64,000 bases of DNA from Massilia aurea (GCF_014200505.1 NZ_JACHBX010000001.1:186001-250000), one strand, 5' to 3'; positions 17,069-27,669 are shown, counted from the first letter of the stretch. Notes: generated by a model from the sequence alone, not told the origin. Numbers and translations are program-made.

Positions 17069-18867
17069 TGGCCACCAATGAACTGATGACGCAGTTCCTG
17101 CCGCTGCTGGCGCTGTTCCTGGTCGTGCTGCTGGCGCTGGCCTGGCCACTGGGCGCACTGCTGGCGCGCATCGGCGCCGCCGACATCCAACCGGGCGCTG
17201 TGCCCGGCCTGGGCTGGGTCGGCGGCATCGAGCGCGCGCTGCTGCGCGCTGCGGGTCCCGCCGCCGGCGCTGCCCAGACCTGGAAAGCCTATGCGCTGGC
17301 GCTGATCGCCTTCAATGCGGTGGGCGTGGTGTTTGTCTACGGCCTGCAGCGTCTGCAGGGCTGGCTCCCGCTCAATCCTGAAGGGATGGCGGGCGTGAGC
17401 CCCGATTCGAGCTTCAACACCGCCGTCAGCTTCGTCGCCAACACCAACTGGCAAGGCTACAGCGGCGAGCAGACGATGAGCATCCTGACCCAGATGGTCG
17501 GCCTGGCCGGCCAGAACTTCTTTTCGGCTGCCACCGGCATCGCCGTCGCATTCGCGCTGATCCGCGGCTTTGCTGCCCGTTCGGCCGGCGCGATCGGCAA
17601 TTTCTGGGTCGACGTCACGCGCTCGACGCTGTATGTGCTGCTGCCGCTGTCCGTGATCCTGGCCGTATTTTTGGTGGGGCAGGGCGTGGTGCAGAACCTC
17701 TCGCCGCATGTACAAGCGCAGGTGATCGAGCCGGTCGCCTATACGCAGCCGGCCAGCGATGGCCAGGCGGCAGTCGAAACGCGCGCCGACACGCAGGTCA
17801 TTCCGATGGGGCCCGTGGCTTCGCAGGAAGCCATCAAGATGCTGGGCACGAACGGCGGTGGCTACTTCAACGCCAACTCGGCGCACCCGTTTGAAAACCC
17901 GACCGCACTGTCGAACTTCGCGCAGATGATCGCCATTTTCCTGATCCCGGCCGCGCTGTGCTTCGCGTTGGGCCGCATGGTGGGCGACCCCCGCCAGGGC
18001 TGGGCCGTACTGGGCACGATGACGCTGATCTTCGTGATCGCGGCCATCGGGGCCTTCGCCGCGGAGCAGCAAGCCAATCCGCTGCTGGCGCCACTGGGCA
18101 TCGACCAGGCGGCAAGCAGCCTGCAATCGGGCGGCAATATGGAAGGCAAGGAGACCCGCTTCGGCATCGCCGCATCGAGCCTGTTCGCGGTGGTTACCAC
18201 GGCCGCATCGTGCGGTGCAGTCAACGCCATGCACGATTCGTTCACGCCGCTGGGCGGCATGGTACCGATGGTGATGATGCAGTTCGGTGAAGTGATCTTC
18301 GGCGGCGTGGGCTCGGGCCTGTACGGCATGCTGGTGTTCGCGATCCTGACGGTGTTCATCGCCGGCCTGATGATCGGCCGCACGCCGGAATACCTGGGCA
18401 AGAAGATTGGCGCGTTCGAGATGAAGATGGTCGCCGTCGTCATCCTCGTCACGCCATGCCTGGTCTTGCTGGGCACTGCGCTGGCCGTTACCACGGGCCT
18501 GGGTGCAGCTGGCGTGGCCAATCCGGGCGCGCACGGCTTCTCCGAAATCCTGTATGCGCTCACGTCCGCCGCCAACAACAACGGCAGCGCGTTCGCGGGC
18601 TTGTCGGCCAATACGCCGTTCTATAACACCCTGCTAGCCGTGGCGATGTGGTTCGGGCGCTTCGCCGTGATCGTGCCGGTGCTGGCGATTGCCGGCTCGC
18701 TGGCCGGGCGCCAGCGCCTGCCCACCACGCCCGGTACCTTGCCCACCCATGGCCTGATGTTCGTCGCCATGCTGGCCGCGATCGTCGTGCTGGTCGGTGT
18801 TCTCAACTACGTTCCGGCGCTGGCGCTGGGTCCCGTGGTCGAACACCTGCAATTGTTCGGAGAATGA
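17068..18867 (+). CDS. kdpA: Potassium-transporting ATPase subunit A
   Basis: 599-residue K+-binding and translocating subunit of the high-affinity KdpFABC pump, related to the KtrB/TrkH channel superfamily with four pseudo-repeats. The selectivity-loop motifs are visible: [13 protein letters not shown] near residue 125, [14 protein letters not shown] near 265, [15 protein letters not shown] near 375 and [13 protein letters not shown] near 500. The length is typical. It is translationally coupled to kdpF and followed by kdpB after 2 bases. Confidence 0.96.
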   Translation: MATNELMTQFLPLLALFLVVLLALAWPLGALLARIGAADIQPGAVPGLGWVGGIERALLRAAGPAAGAAQTWKAYALALIAFNAVGVVFVYGLQRLQGWLPLNPEGMAGVSPDSSFNTAVSFVANTNWQGYSGEQTMSILTQMVGLAGQNFFSAATGIAVAFALIRGFAARSAGAIGNFWVDVTRSTLYVLLPLSVILAVFLVGQGVVQNLSPHVQAQVIEPVAYTQPASDGQAAVETRADTQVIPMGPVASQEAIKMLGTNGGGYFNANSAHPFENPTALSNFAQMIAIFLIPAALCFALGRMVGDPRQGWAVLGTMTLIFVIAAIGAFAAEQQANPLLAPLGIDQAASSLQSGGNMEGKETRFGIAASSLFAVVTTAASCGAVNAMHDSFTPLGGMVPMVMMQFGEVIFGGVGSGLYGMLVFAILTVFIAGLMIGRTPEYLGKKIGAFEMKMVAVVILVTPCLVLLGTALAVTTGLGAAGVANPGAHGFSEILYALTSAANNNGSAFAGLSANTPFYNTLLAVAMWFGRFAVIVPVLAIAGSLAGRQRLPTTPGTLPTHGLMFVAMLAAIVVLVGVLNYVPALALGPVVEHLQLFGE

Positions 18868-18869
18868 CA

Positions 18870-20981
18870 ATGGATCAATCAGTGATCAACCCAACTGAAG
18901 CAACCCCGGTCCAGGCGCCGCGCAAGTCGCTGAATCTGTTCGACGGGGCGCTGGTGTGGCCGGCGATGCTCGACGCGCTCAAGAAGCTCCATCCACGCAC
19001 GCAACTGCGCAGCCCCGTGATGTTCGTCGTCTACATCGGCAGCATCATCACCACGCTGCTGTGGTTTCAGGCGCTGGCCGGGTATGGCGAAACCAGCGCC
19101 GGCTTCATCCTGGCCACCGCCGTCTGGCTCTGGTTCACGGTGCTGTTCGCGAACTTTGCCGAAGCGCTGGCCGAGGGCCGCAGCAAGGCGCAGGCGGCAT
19201 CGCTGCGCAACCTGCGCCAGACCGTGACCGCGAAGAAGCTCGAGGCGCCGAAGCACGGCGAGCCATGGCAGGCCTGCCCGTCGGGCGATCTGCGCAAGGG
19301 CATGTTCTTCCTGGTCGAAGCAGGGGACGTGATTCCCGTGGACGGTGAAGTGGTCGACGGCGTGGCCTCGGTCGACGAAAGCGCCATCACCGGCGAATCG
19401 GCGCCCGTGATCCGCGAGTCGGGCGGCGACTTCGGCTCGGTCACCGGCGGCACCCGCGTGCTGTCGGACTGGCTGGTGGTGCAGGTGAGCGCCAATCCCG
19501 GCGAGACGTTCCTGGACCGGATGATCGGCATGGTCGAAGGTGCGTCGCGCAAGAAGACGCCGAACGAGATTGCGCTGACCATCCTGCTCGTGGCGCTGAC
19601 GATCGTGTTCCTGGTCGTGACGGTGACGCTGCTGCCGTTCTCGCTGTTTGCCGTGCAGGCGTCCGGCAGCGGTGCGCCGGTGACGCTCACTGCGCTGGTG
19701 GCGCTCCTGGTGTGCCTGATCCCGACGACGATCGGCGGCCTGCTGTCGGCCATTGGCGTGGCCGGCATGAGCCGCATGTTGCAGGCCAACGTGATTGCGA
19801 CGTCGGGCCGCGCGGTGGAAGCGGCCGGCGACGTCGACGTGCTCTTGATGGACAAGACCGGCACTATCACGTTCGGTAACCGCCAGGCGTCCGCCTTTCT
19901 GCCGGCGCCTGGCGTGACCGAAGAAGAACTGGCCGACGTGGCGCAACTGGCCTCGCTGGCCGACGAGACGCCGGAAGGCCGCAGCATCGTGGTGCTGGCC
20001 AAGAACCGCTTCAATCTGCGCGAGCGGGCGATGGAATCGCTCGGCGCGGTGTTCGTGCCGTTCACGGCCCAGACGCGCATGAGTGGCGTGGACCTGGGTG
20101 AGCGGCAGTTGCGCAAGGGCGCCGCCTCGGCGCTGCGCCGTCACATGGAGTCGCTCGGCGCGGTCTGGCCCGGCGACGTGGAACGCAGCGTCGACGAGGC
20201 ATCGCGCCGTGGCAGCACGCCGCTGGTGGTGGCCGATGGCAGCCGCGTGATGGGGGTCGTTGAACTCAAGGACGTCGTCAAGGGCGGCATCCGCGAGCGC
20301 TTCGCGGAACTGCGCCGCATGGGCGTCAAGACCGTGATGGTCACCGGCGACAACAAGCTCACGGCGGCGGCGATTGCGGCCGAAGCCGGGGTCGATGACT
20401 TCATCGCCGAAGCCACGCCGGAAGAAAAGCTCGCGCTGATCCGCAGGTATCAGAGCGAAGGCAAGCTGGTGGCAATGACGGGCGACGGCACCAACGACGC
20501 ACCGGCGCTGGCCCAGGCCGACGTCGCGGTGGCGATGAATTCGGGCACGCAGGCAGCCAAGGAGGCCGGCAATATGGTCGACCTGGATTCGAATCCGACC
20601 AAGCTGCTCGAGATCGTCGAAATCGGCAAGCAGATGCTCATGACGCGCGGCGCGCTGACGACGTTCTCGATCTCGAACGACATCGCCAAGTACTTTGCGA
20701 TCGTGCCGGCGATGTTTGTCGCCACCTATCCCGAGCTGAAGGCGCTGGACGTAATGGGGCTCACCAGCCCATCGTCGGCGATCATGTCGGCCGTGATCTT
20801 CAATGCCCTGATCATCGTGGTCCTGATCCCGCTGGCGCTGCGCGGCGTGCGTTATCGCGCCATCGGCGCGGCGGCCCTGCTGCGCCGGAACATGCTGATC
20901 TACGGCCTTGGCGGCCTGCTGCTGCCGTTCGCCGGCATCAAGCTGATCGACATGGCGCTCACTGCACTCAATCTGACCTAG
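18870..20981 (+). CDS. kdpB: Potassium-transporting P-type ATPase subunit B
   Basis: 703-residue catalytic subunit that hydrolyses ATP to drive K+ uptake. P-type landmarks: TGES in the actuator domain (AITGESAPV), the phosphorylation site DKTGT with Asp328, and the hinge motif [12 protein letters not shown]. Transmembrane helices flank these. The ATG at 18870 was chosen because it follows kdpA with a GGAG site and begins the conserved short N-terminus; the frame extends much further upstream only by chance. It forms one operon with kdpA and kdpC. Confidence 0.96.
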   Translation: MDQSVINPTEATPVQAPRKSLNLFDGALVWPAMLDALKKLHPRTQLRSPVMFVVYIGSIITTLLWFQALAGYGETSAGFILATAVWLWFTVLFANFAEALAEGRSKAQAASLRNLRQTVTAKKLEAPKHGEPWQACPSGDLRKGMFFLVEAGDVIPVDGEVVDGVASVDESAITGESAPVIRESGGDFGSVTGGTRVLSDWLVVQVSANPGETFLDRMIGMVEGASRKKTPNEIALTILLVALTIVFLVVTVTLLPFSLFAVQASGSGAPVTLTALVALLVCLIPTTIGGLLSAIGVAGMSRMLQANVIATSGRAVEAAGDVDVLLMDKTGTITFGNRQASAFLPAPGVTEEELADVAQLASLADETPEGRSIVVLAKNRFNLRERAMESLGAVFVPFTAQTRMSGVDLGERQLRKGAASALRRHMESLGAVWPGDVERSVDEASRRGSTPLVVADGSRVMGVVELKDVVKGGIRERFAELRRMGVKTVMVTGDNKLTAAAIAAEAGVDDFIAEATPEEKLALIRRYQSEGKLVAMTGDGTNDAPALAQADVAVAMNSGTQAAKEAGNMVDLDSNPTKLLEIVEIGKQMLMTRGALTTFSISNDIAKYFAIVPAMFVATYPELKALDVMGLTSPSSAIMSAVIFNALIIVVLIPLALRGVRYRAIGAAALLRRNMLIYGLGGLLLPFAGIKLIDMALTALNLT

Positions 20982-20989
20982 GAGTTTTC

Positions 20990-21598
20990 ATGCAATCGAT
21001 TCTTCGCCCCGCACTCGTGCTGTTCGCGGTGCTTACGCTGATCTGCGGCGTGCTGTATCCACTGGCCGTGACCGGGATCGCCCAGGCGGCGTTCCCCGTC
21101 CAGGCCAATGGCAGCCTGGTGGAACGGGATGGCAAGACGGTCGGCTCGGCGCTGATTGGCCAGTCATTCAGCTCGCCGGGCTACTTCTGGGGCCGGCCAT
21201 CGGCCACCGGCCCGATGGCCAATAACGGCGGCGGCTCGGGCGGCTCGAACCAGGGCCCGCTCAATCCGGCCCTGCAGGAAGCGGTCAAGGGCCGCGTCGC
21301 TGCGCTGCGCGCAGTCGACCCTTCCAACACGGCGCCGGTGCCAGTCGACCTGGTGACGGCATCGGCCAGCGGTCTCGATCCCGAGATCAGCGTGGCGGGC
21401 GCGCAGTACCAGGCGGCGCGGGTGGCGCGTGCGCGCGCCATGCCGGTCGAACGGGTCGGCGCGCTGATCGAACGGCATACCGAGCTGCCTTTACCGGGCC
21501 TGCCAGGTGCGCCGCGCGTCAACGTGCTGGCGCTGAACCTGGCGCTGGACCAGGCGGCCGGCGTGGCCAGTGGCTCCGAAAGCGGTCATACTCGCTAG
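20990..21598 (+). CDS. kdpC: Potassium-transporting ATPase subunit C
   Basis: 202-residue subunit that stabilises the KdpAB complex and raises ATP affinity. One N-terminal transmembrane helix (about 7-30, [21 protein letters not shown]) is followed by a periplasmic domain with the family motifs [19 protein letters not shown] and [12 protein letters not shown], and the C-terminal [16 protein letters not shown]. Start context TAGGAG fits. The kdpD ATG follows immediately after its stop. Confidence 0.95.
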   Translation: MQSILRPALVLFAVLTLICGVLYPLAVTGIAQAAFPVQANGSLVERDGKTVGSALIGQSFSSPGYFWGRPSATGPMANNGGGSGGSNQGPLNPALQEAVKGRVAALRAVDPSNTAPVPVDLVTASASGLDPEISVAGAQYQAARVARARAMPVERVGALIERHTELPLPGLPGAPRVNVLALNLALDQAAGVASGSESGHTR

Positions 21599-24325
21599 AT
21601 GATGCCCCACGACGACCAGCGACCCGACCCCGACGCACTGCTTGCGCAACTGCGCGAGCAGGACCGGCGCGCCGCGCGCGGCCGCCTGCGCATCTATTTT
21701 GGTGCCTCGGCCGGCGTGGGCAAGACCTACGCCATGCTGCAAGAGGCGCGCAAGCTGCAGCGCGATGGCGCCGCGCCGCTGGTAGGCGTCATCGAAACGC
21801 ACGGGCGCACCGAGACGGCGCGCCTGCTCGACGGGCTAGAACTGTTGCCACGCCGGCGCATCGACTACCGCGGCAAGACGCTCGACGAATTCGATCTCGA
21901 TGCCGCGCTGGCGCGTGCACCCGGCGTGATCCTGGTCGATGAACTGGCGCATTCGAACGCGCCCGGTTCGCGCCATCCCAAGCGCTGGCAGGACGTTGAA
22001 GAATTGCTGGCAGCCGGTATCGACGTGCTCACGACCGTCAACGTGCAGCACCTGGAAAGCCTGAACGATGTGGTGGGTGGCATCGCCGGCATCCGCGTGG
22101 CCGAGACGGTGCCCGATCGCGTGTTTGACAGCGCCGACGAAATCGTGATGGTCGACCTGACAGCCGATGCGCTGCTGGCGCGCCTGAAAGAGGGCAAGGT
22201 GTATCAGCCGCAGCAGGCCGAGCGCGCTGCAGGTAATTTCTTCAAAAAGGGCAACCTGATCGCGCTGCGTGAGCTGGCGCTTCGGCGCACTGCCGACCGC
22301 GTCGAAGGCGACGTGCGCGCCTGGCGCGAAGCGCAATCGATCGACGCGATCTGGAAGACCGGCGCCGGCCTGCTGGTGTGTCTCGGGCCCGGAACGCACG
22401 CGGAACACGTCGTGCGCAGCAGTGCGCGCATGGCGTCGCAACTGGGTACGGGCTGGCATGCGGTGTATGTCGAGACGGCGCGCCTGGGCAAGCTGCCCGA
22501 GATCGCGCGGGCGCGCATCATGGACACGCTCAAGCTCGCGCACAGCCTGGGCGCCACCACGGCCGTGCTGTCGGGCGAGGACATCGCGGCCAGCACGCTC
22601 GATTACGCGCGCGACCATAACCTGTCGCGCATTGCGCTGGGCCGGGATGGTTCGCGCTGGCCGTGGCGCCGGCGCACGGCGCGGCGGCTTGCGCGGCTGG
22701 CGCCAGGCGTGGACCTGATCGAGATCGGGCAGCCGGCGGTGCCGCCTGCTGCGGTCAGCAGCGCCACGGCGGCTGCGGCTGCGGCTGCGCCGCCGCGCCA
22801 GTCGCTGCTGCCGCACGTGTGGGCTACGGGCGCCAGCCTGCTCACGGTGCTGGTGGCCACGCCGCTGCAGCCATGGCTCGATCTGGCCAATATCGTCATG
22901 CTGTTCCTGCTGGTGGTGCTGCTCGTGGCCATGCGCTTCGGGCGCGCGCCATCGGTCACCGCCACCTGCATCGGCGTGGCCAGTTTCGATTTCTTCTTCG
23001 TGCCGCCGCGTTTCGATTTCGCGGTCAGCGACGTGCAGTATCTCGTCACGTTTTCCGTGATGCTGGCCGTGGGCCTGATTACCGGACACCTGACGGCCGG
23101 CTTGCGTTTCCAGGCGCGCGTGGCGGCGCAGCGCGAGCGGCGCGTGCGCGCGCTGTACGAATTTGCGCGCGAGTTGTCGGGCGCGCTGGCGGCGTCGCAG
23201 GTGTTCGAGTCTAGCCGCGCCGTGATCCAGAATGCGTTCGGCGCGCGCGCCACACTGCTGGTGCCCGATGCCGACGAGCGGCTCGGCATGCCAGCGGCTG
23301 ACGATGGCGCTGCGACCGGACCGGCGCCCGGCAACGTCGACCTGGGCATCGCCCAGTGGGCGTACGACCACGCGCAGCCGGCGGGCCTGGGCACGGACAC
23401 GCTGCCCGCGTGCCCGTTGTTCTATCTGCCGCTGGTGGCGCCGATGCGCACGCGTGGCGTGCTGGCGATTGAGCCGGAAGGCGGGCGCTGGGTGTTGATT
23501 CCGGAGCAGCGGCGCCAGCTCGACGCACTGGCAGCGCTGGCCGCGATCGCGCTCGAGCGCGTGCATTACGTCGAGGTGGCGCAGGCAGCACTGGTGAACA
23601 TGGAATCGGAGCGGCTGCGCAATTCGCTGCTGGCGGCGCTGTCGCACGATCTGCGCACGCCGCTCACGGCGCTGGTGGGCTTGTCCGAATCGCTGCTGCG
23701 CGGCGAGCCGGCGCTGCCTGCCAATTCACTGGCGCTGGCGCAGGCGTTGCATGATGAAGCGGTGCGCATGGGGACCCTGGTAGCGAACCTGCTGGACATG
23801 GCGCGCATCGAAAGCGGGGAAGTGCGCTTCAACCTGGAATGGCAGGCGCTCGAGGAAGTCATCGGCAGCGCACTGCGCGCCTGCGGCGCGGCGCTGCGCC
23901 AGCACACGGTGACGGTGCGCCTGCCGCCCGACATGCCGCTGGTGCGCTTCGACGCGGTGCTGATCGAGCGCGTGCTGTGCAACCTCGTTGAAAATGCCGC
24001 AAAATACACACCGGCCGGCGCGCGCATCGAAATCGCAGCCCTGGCGCGCGGTGCCTGGATCGACGTTACGGTGAGCGACGACGGCCCTGGCCTGCGCGCC
24101 GGCAGCGAGGAAGCGATCTTCGAAAAATTCACGCGCGGCGAGCGCGAATCGGCGCTGCCCGGCGTGGGCCTGGGCCTGGCGATCTGCCGTGCGATCATCG
24201 GTGCACACGGCGGTATGATCCGCGCCTGCACATCAACCCTGGGCGGCGCCGGCTTTGTGTTCTCGCTGCCGGCCGGCAGCCCCCCTGAACTGGACTTGCT
24301 GTCGATGGAGACAAACGATGCTTGA
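21599..24325 (+). CDS. kdpD: Kdp sensor histidine kinase
   Basis: 908-residue membrane sensor kinase that controls kdp expression with KdpE in response to K+ limitation. Domains in order: N-terminal KdpD domain with Walker A GASAGVGKT at about 35-43 and LVDELAHSN; a universal-stress-like domain to about 380; four closely spaced helices (about 400-500, DUF4118); a GAF-like region; HisKA with the phospho-acceptor His683 (SHDLRTPLTAL); HATPase with N-box ENAAKYTPAG and the GVGLGLAICRAI box. The kdpE start overlaps its end by 8 bases. Confidence 0.95.
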   Translation: MMPHDDQRPDPDALLAQLREQDRRAARGRLRIYFGASAGVGKTYAMLQEARKLQRDGAAPLVGVIETHGRTETARLLDGLELLPRRRIDYRGKTLDEFDLDAALARAPGVILVDELAHSNAPGSRHPKRWQDVEELLAAGIDVLTTVNVQHLESLNDVVGGIAGIRVAETVPDRVFDSADEIVMVDLTADALLARLKEGKVYQPQQAERAAGNFFKKGNLIALRELALRRTADRVEGDVRAWREAQSIDAIWKTGAGLLVCLGPGTHAEHVVRSSARMASQLGTGWHAVYVETARLGKLPEIARARIMDTLKLAHSLGATTAVLSGEDIAASTLDYARDHNLSRIALGRDGSRWPWRRRTARRLARLAPGVDLIEIGQPAVPPAAVSSATAAAAAAAPPRQSLLPHVWATGASLLTVLVATPLQPWLDLANIVMLFLLVVLLVAMRFGRAPSVTATCIGVASFDFFFVPPRFDFAVSDVQYLVTFSVMLAVGLITGHLTAGLRFQARVAAQRERRVRALYEFARELSGALAASQVFESSRAVIQNAFGARATLLVPDADERLGMPAADDGAATGPAPGNVDLGIAQWAYDHAQPAGLGTDTLPACPLFYLPLVAPMRTRGVLAIEPEGGRWVLIPEQRRQLDALAALAAIALERVHYVEVAQAALVNMESERLRNSLLAALSHDLRTPLTALVGLSESLLRGEPALPANSLALAQALHDEAVRMGTLVANLLDMARIESGEVRFNLEWQALEEVIGSALRACGAALRQHTVTVRLPPDMPLVRFDAVLIERVLCNLVENAAKYTPAGARIEIAALARGAWIDVTVSDDGPGLRAGSEEAIFEKFTRGERESALPGVGLGLAICRAIIGAHGGMIRACTSTLGGAGFVFSLPAGSPPELDLLSMETNDA

Positions 24326-25010
24326 CGCGCCTTGCGCACTGCTGGTGGAGGACGAGCCGCAGATCCGCCGCTTCGTGCGCGCCGCGCTTGAACAGGAAGG
24401 CTGGCAGGTGCACGAGTCGGTGAGCATGGCGCGTGGGCTGATCGACGCCGGCACGCGCCGCCCCGACCTGATCGTGCTCGACCTGGGCCTGCCAGACGGC
24501 GATGGCATCGACTTCATCCACGACGTGCGCAAATGGTCGGCGGTGCCGATCATCGTGCTGTCGGCGCGCGTGGCCGAGGGCGAAAAAATTCGCGCCCTCG
24601 ACGCCGGCGCCGACGATTACCTGACGAAGCCGTTCGGCACCGGCGAACTCCTCGCCCGCGTGCGCGCCACGCTGCGCCGCCAGCGCCAACCGGCCGCCGG
24701 TGGCGACAGCAAAACGCACTTCAGCGACGTGTCAGTGGACCTGCAAGACCGTGTGGTCACGCGAAACGGCGAACACGTCCACTTGACGCCTACCGAATAC
24801 CGCCTGCTCGCCGTCCTGGTCAGTAACGCCGGCCGCGTGATGACGGCTCCGCAGCTTTTGCGCGCCGTCTGGGGCCCCGGCCACGCCGAAAGCGGCCACT
24901 ACCTGCGCATCTACATGGGCCACCTGCGCCACAAACTCGAACCCGACCCCACCCAACCCCGCCACCTCCTCACCGAAACCGGCGTCGGCTACCGCCTCTG
25001 GCTCGGCTAA
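24318..25010 (+). CDS. kdpE: Kdp response regulator
   Basis: 230-residue OmpR-type regulator that activates the kdp promoter. The receiver domain has the acidic pair EDE near residue 11, the phosphorylated Asp55 (VLDLGLPDGDG) and the switch lysine (YLTKPFG). The C-terminal winged helix contains HLTPTEYRLLAVLV and ends GVGYRLWLG. Its ATG lies inside the kdpD coding end (ATGCTTGA overlap), so synthesis is coupled. An AT-rich repeat cluster starts soon after the stop. Confidence 0.95.
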   Translation: MLDAPCALLVEDEPQIRRFVRAALEQEGWQVHESVSMARGLIDAGTRRPDLIVLDLGLPDGDGIDFIHDVRKWSAVPIIVLSARVAEGEKIRALDAGADDYLTKPFGTGELLARVRATLRRQRQPAAGGDSKTHFSDVSVDLQDRVVTRNGEHVHLTPTEYRLLAVLVSNAGRVMTAPQLLRAVWGPGHAESGHYLRIYMGHLRHKLEPDPTQPRHLLTETGVGYRLWLG

Positions 25011-25035
25011 TAAATCCCCCAATCAATGTTAAATA

Positions 25036-25462
25036 AATTAGGGTCAGAGTAGAATTAAAAAGCAATTTTCAAAGTTGCCAGTTAATTCGACTCTGACCCT
25101 AATTAATTTGCAACGCTTTCCCAAAATCTAAATTAGGGTCAGAGTCGAATTGTTTGACAACATTCGGTAATTGCCCAATAAATCTACTCTGACCCTAATT
25201 AATCCTCTCTTTTGACCTGTAATTTTCTTGCGCTGTTGAATTCTATGGAAAAAAGAAATATCCGCGAATCATTTAAATATGCTGCGAATTCGATTTAATG
25301 AGATCAGGAATCAAACTATCGAAAAATGGCGATCAATTGCTCAATAATTCGACTCTGACCCTAATTAATTTGCAAGAGTTTCTGCAAGAATAAATTAGGG
25401 TCAGAGTCGAATTGTTTGACAACTTTGGGTAATTGCCCAATAAATCTACACTGACCCTATTT
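25036..25462. repeat. REPIN-like cluster of inverted 21-bp repeats
   Basis: Seven copies of a 21-base element with core AGGGTCAGAGTCGAAT occur in alternating orientation: plus at 25036-25056, 25131-25151 and 25393-25413; minus at 25084-25104, 25180-25200, 25346-25366 and 25442-25462 (the last degenerate). They pair as inverted termini of roughly 70-base units: 25036-25104, 25131-25200, 25393-25462 and a fourth whose left end has decayed (right end at 25366). Two units (25131 and 25393) are nearly identical throughout, including the loop. This resembles REPIN/REP doublets moved by RAYT transposases; no transposase gene is in the window. The whole block is AT-rich unlike its neighbours. Confidence 0.8.
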
Positions 25463-25870
25463 GTTGGGGAGGCCTTGGCCGCCGATGGGTTCGGTTTCGA
25501 AGCGTTCGCCGAAGCCGGCGATGAGGGGGCGGGCTTGTTTGATGGCGGCTTGGACTGACGGGAGGGTCAGTGAGGCCTTGTGGTTGTCTTGCGAGTCCCA
25601 GGTTTCGGTGATCCAGATGGCGTCGGCGTCCTGCTTGTCCTTGGCGATGATGTAGGCCAGGCAGCCGGGCATGGCGGTGGTGCCTTCCAGCAGGATGGCG
25701 ATGAGGGCGTCGCGTTGGCCCGGAGTAGAGCGCATTTTTCCGATCAGACCGTACATGCGGGGTGTCTCTTTCATCGTGGTGGTGGTGGTGGCGGGTAATG
25801 GGGCGGCGCGGGCCTGGGTCAGCGGCAGGGCTGTTAGCGCCCCCAGTACCTTGCGGCGGGATACGGTCAT
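25457..25870 (-). CDS. Antibiotic biosynthesis monooxygenase-like (ABM) protein with Tat-type leader
   Basis: 137-residue protein. Residues 1-23 form a twin-arginine-style leader (SRRKVLGALTALPLTQARA). From about residue 40 the sequence follows the small ferredoxin-like ABM fold: MYGLIGKMRSTPGQRDALIAIL, then PGCLAYIIAKD, and WITETWDSQDNHKASL. Such proteins include quinol or heme monooxygenases and many of unknown role; the exported form suggests a periplasmic function. The ATG at 25870 has GAGGAC upstream. Its TAG stop lies inside the outermost repeat of the REPIN-like cluster, so the C-terminal codons may have been reshaped by repeat insertion. Confidence 0.75.
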   Translation of the reverse strand: MTVSRRKVLGALTALPLTQARAAPLPATTTTTMKETPRMYGLIGKMRSTPGQRDALIAILLEGTTAMPGCLAYIIAKDKQDADAIWITETWDSQDNHKASLTLPSVQAAIKQARPLIAGFGERFETEPIGGQGLPNK

Positions 25871-26007
25871 GCCTGTCCTCGCGTGGAATTGTCCTGAGGA
25901 AGTATAGGTGTGGCTTCTGGCGCAGCCAAGCACAAACGGGCGTCTTGGCGCATTCGATGCAGGTCGGGTTAAGATGGCTTTTCCATCATCCTGTCACGAA
26001 AGCCTCG

Positions 26008-27645
26008 ATGCGACTTCATCCTCTTGCCCTGGCCGTCAGCGCCTGCATTTTCTCCGTCTCCCAAGCTGCACATGCGCAGCAGCCGGCCGCCGTGTCCGAG
26101 ACCGCACTGCGCGCTCACCTGTCCTTCCTTGCCGATGATCTGCTCGAAGGCCGCGGCACCGGCCAGCGCGGCGGCGACCTGGCCGTGCGCTATCTGGAAA
26201 CCCAGGCTGCGCTGATTGGCCTCAAGCCCATCCCCGGCGGTGGCTATCGCCAGAAGGTCGAGATCGAGGGCAGCAAACTTCTCAGCGGCAGCGCCACCTT
26301 CACCGCCGGCGGCAAGACCTTCAAGCCGGCGCTGGGCAAGGGCATCGTCATGGGCACCAAGAGCGGCAACGAGAACCTGTCGTTCGATGCGCCTCTCGTC
26401 TTCGTCGGCTACGGCGCGGCAGCACCGGAAGAAAAATGGGACGACTACAAGGGTCTCGACGCCAAGGGCAAGATCCTCGTCATGATGGTCGACGATCCCC
26501 AGCCCACCGCCGAAGAGCCCAACCGCTTTGCCGGCAAGGCCTACACCTGGTACGGCCGCTGGGTCTACAAATTCGAGGAAGCCGCGCGCCGCGGCGCCGC
26601 TGGTGTCCTGTTGATCCACACGACGCCATCGAGCTCCTATCCGTGGAGCGTGCCGGCCAATGGCTTTGGCAATGAGCGCTTTGGCCTCAAGGGCCCTGGC
26701 AATCCGATGGAAGGCTGGCTGCACGAAGACACGGCGCGCGAGCTGTTCGCGGCGGGCGGCCATGACCTCGACAAGCTGCGCGCGCAGGCCGAGCGCCGTG
26801 ATTTTCGGCCGGTCGACCTGAAGGTCGCGGGCCATGTTGAATTGCGCTCGGCGATCCGGCCGGTCGAGCAGTTCAACGTGATCGGCATCGTGCCCGGCAC
26901 CGACGCCAAGCTGAAAGAGCAGGCCGTCGTCTACTCTTCGCACTGGGATCACATGGGCATGGCCGAACTGAAGGCGGGCGACGATCCAAAGGCCGACCGC
27001 ATCTACAACGGCGCGATCGATAACGCGTCGGGCACCGCGGCGCTGCTGGTGATGGCGGCCGAAGCGGTCAAGAAGCCGGCCAGGCGCACCCAGATCTTCT
27101 TGTGGCCCGCCGCCGAAGAGCAAGGCCTGCTGGGCGCGGCCGCGTATGTCGCCAACCCGGTCTGGCCGCTGGCGCAAACGGCTGCCGACCTCAATCTCGA
27201 CAGCCTGAACTTCGTTGGCCGCACCCGCGATATCGGTGTCGCCGGTGCAGAGCGCAGCAGCCTGTTCGAGACCTCGAGCCAGGTGGCCAAGTCGATGGGC
27301 CTGAAGATCGCGCCAAGCACGCCGGACATGTCGGGCGCCTACTTCCGTGCCGACCACTTCGCGTTTGCCAAGGCGGGCGTGCCGGCGTTTAACGTCGGCT
27401 CGGCCGTGTTCTCGGGCGATGGCCACTTCGAGTTCGAGCAGCACCAGAACGAATCCAGCACCAATATCAAGGGCTTCAAGGACCACTACCACCAGGTCAG
27501 CGATGCGTACCGGCCCGAGTGGGATCTGTCGGGCATGGTGCAGCAGGCGCAGTTCACCCTCAACCTCGGTTACGCGGTCGCGAACGCACCCGGCATGCCG
27601 ACCTGGAAGAAGGGCGAAGCCTTCGGCAGCGTCAAGCGCAAATAG
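26008..27645 (+). CDS. M28 family metallopeptidase, secreted
   Basis: 545-residue zinc aminopeptidase-like enzyme with a signal peptide ending AHAQQ near residue 24. A protease-associated insertion lies in the N-terminal half (VFVGYGAAAPEEKWDDYKG through the AARRGAAGVLLIHTTP region). The zinc ligands of the M28 fold are visible in order: SSHWDHMG (His, Asp), NGAIDNASG (bridging Asp), PAAEEQGLLG (catalytic and metal Glu), LNLDSLN (Asp) and DHYHQVSD (His). It probably trims peptides in the periplasm. The ATG at 26008 begins the signal peptide; the longer upstream frame is rejected. Confidence 0.88.
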   Translation: MRLHPLALAVSACIFSVSQAAHAQQPAAVSETALRAHLSFLADDLLEGRGTGQRGGDLAVRYLETQAALIGLKPIPGGGYRQKVEIEGSKLLSGSATFTAGGKTFKPALGKGIVMGTKSGNENLSFDAPLVFVGYGAAAPEEKWDDYKGLDAKGKILVMMVDDPQPTAEEPNRFAGKAYTWYGRWVYKFEEAARRGAAGVLLIHTTPSSSYPWSVPANGFGNERFGLKGPGNPMEGWLHEDTARELFAAGGHDLDKLRAQAERRDFRPVDLKVAGHVELRSAIRPVEQFNVIGIVPGTDAKLKEQAVVYSSHWDHMGMAELKAGDDPKADRIYNGAIDNASGTAALLVMAAEAVKKPARRTQIFLWPAAEEQGLLGAAAYVANPVWPLAQTAADLNLDSLNFVGRTRDIGVAGAERSSLFETSSQVAKSMGLKIAPSTPDMSGAYFRADHFAFAKAGVPAFNVGSAVFSGDGHFEFEQHQNESSTNIKGFKDHYHQVSDAYRPEWDLSGMVQQAQFTLNLGYAVANAPGMPTWKKGEAFGSVKRK

Positions 27646-27669
27646 GTTCTGCGCCGGCCCTCACACGGC

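Noticed and set aside
21836..23647. 603-codon minus-strand frame inside kdpD
   Set aside because: KdpD is unambiguous on the plus strand; the antisense frame lacks domains.
25036..25462. CRISPR array
   Set aside because: Repeats alternate in orientation and two inter-repeat segments are near-identical, unlike CRISPR spacers; no cas genes are near.
25036..25462. Insertion sequence remnant
   Set aside because: No transposase fragment is seen, and repeated multi-unit inverted pairs fit REPIN-type elements better than the ends of one IS.
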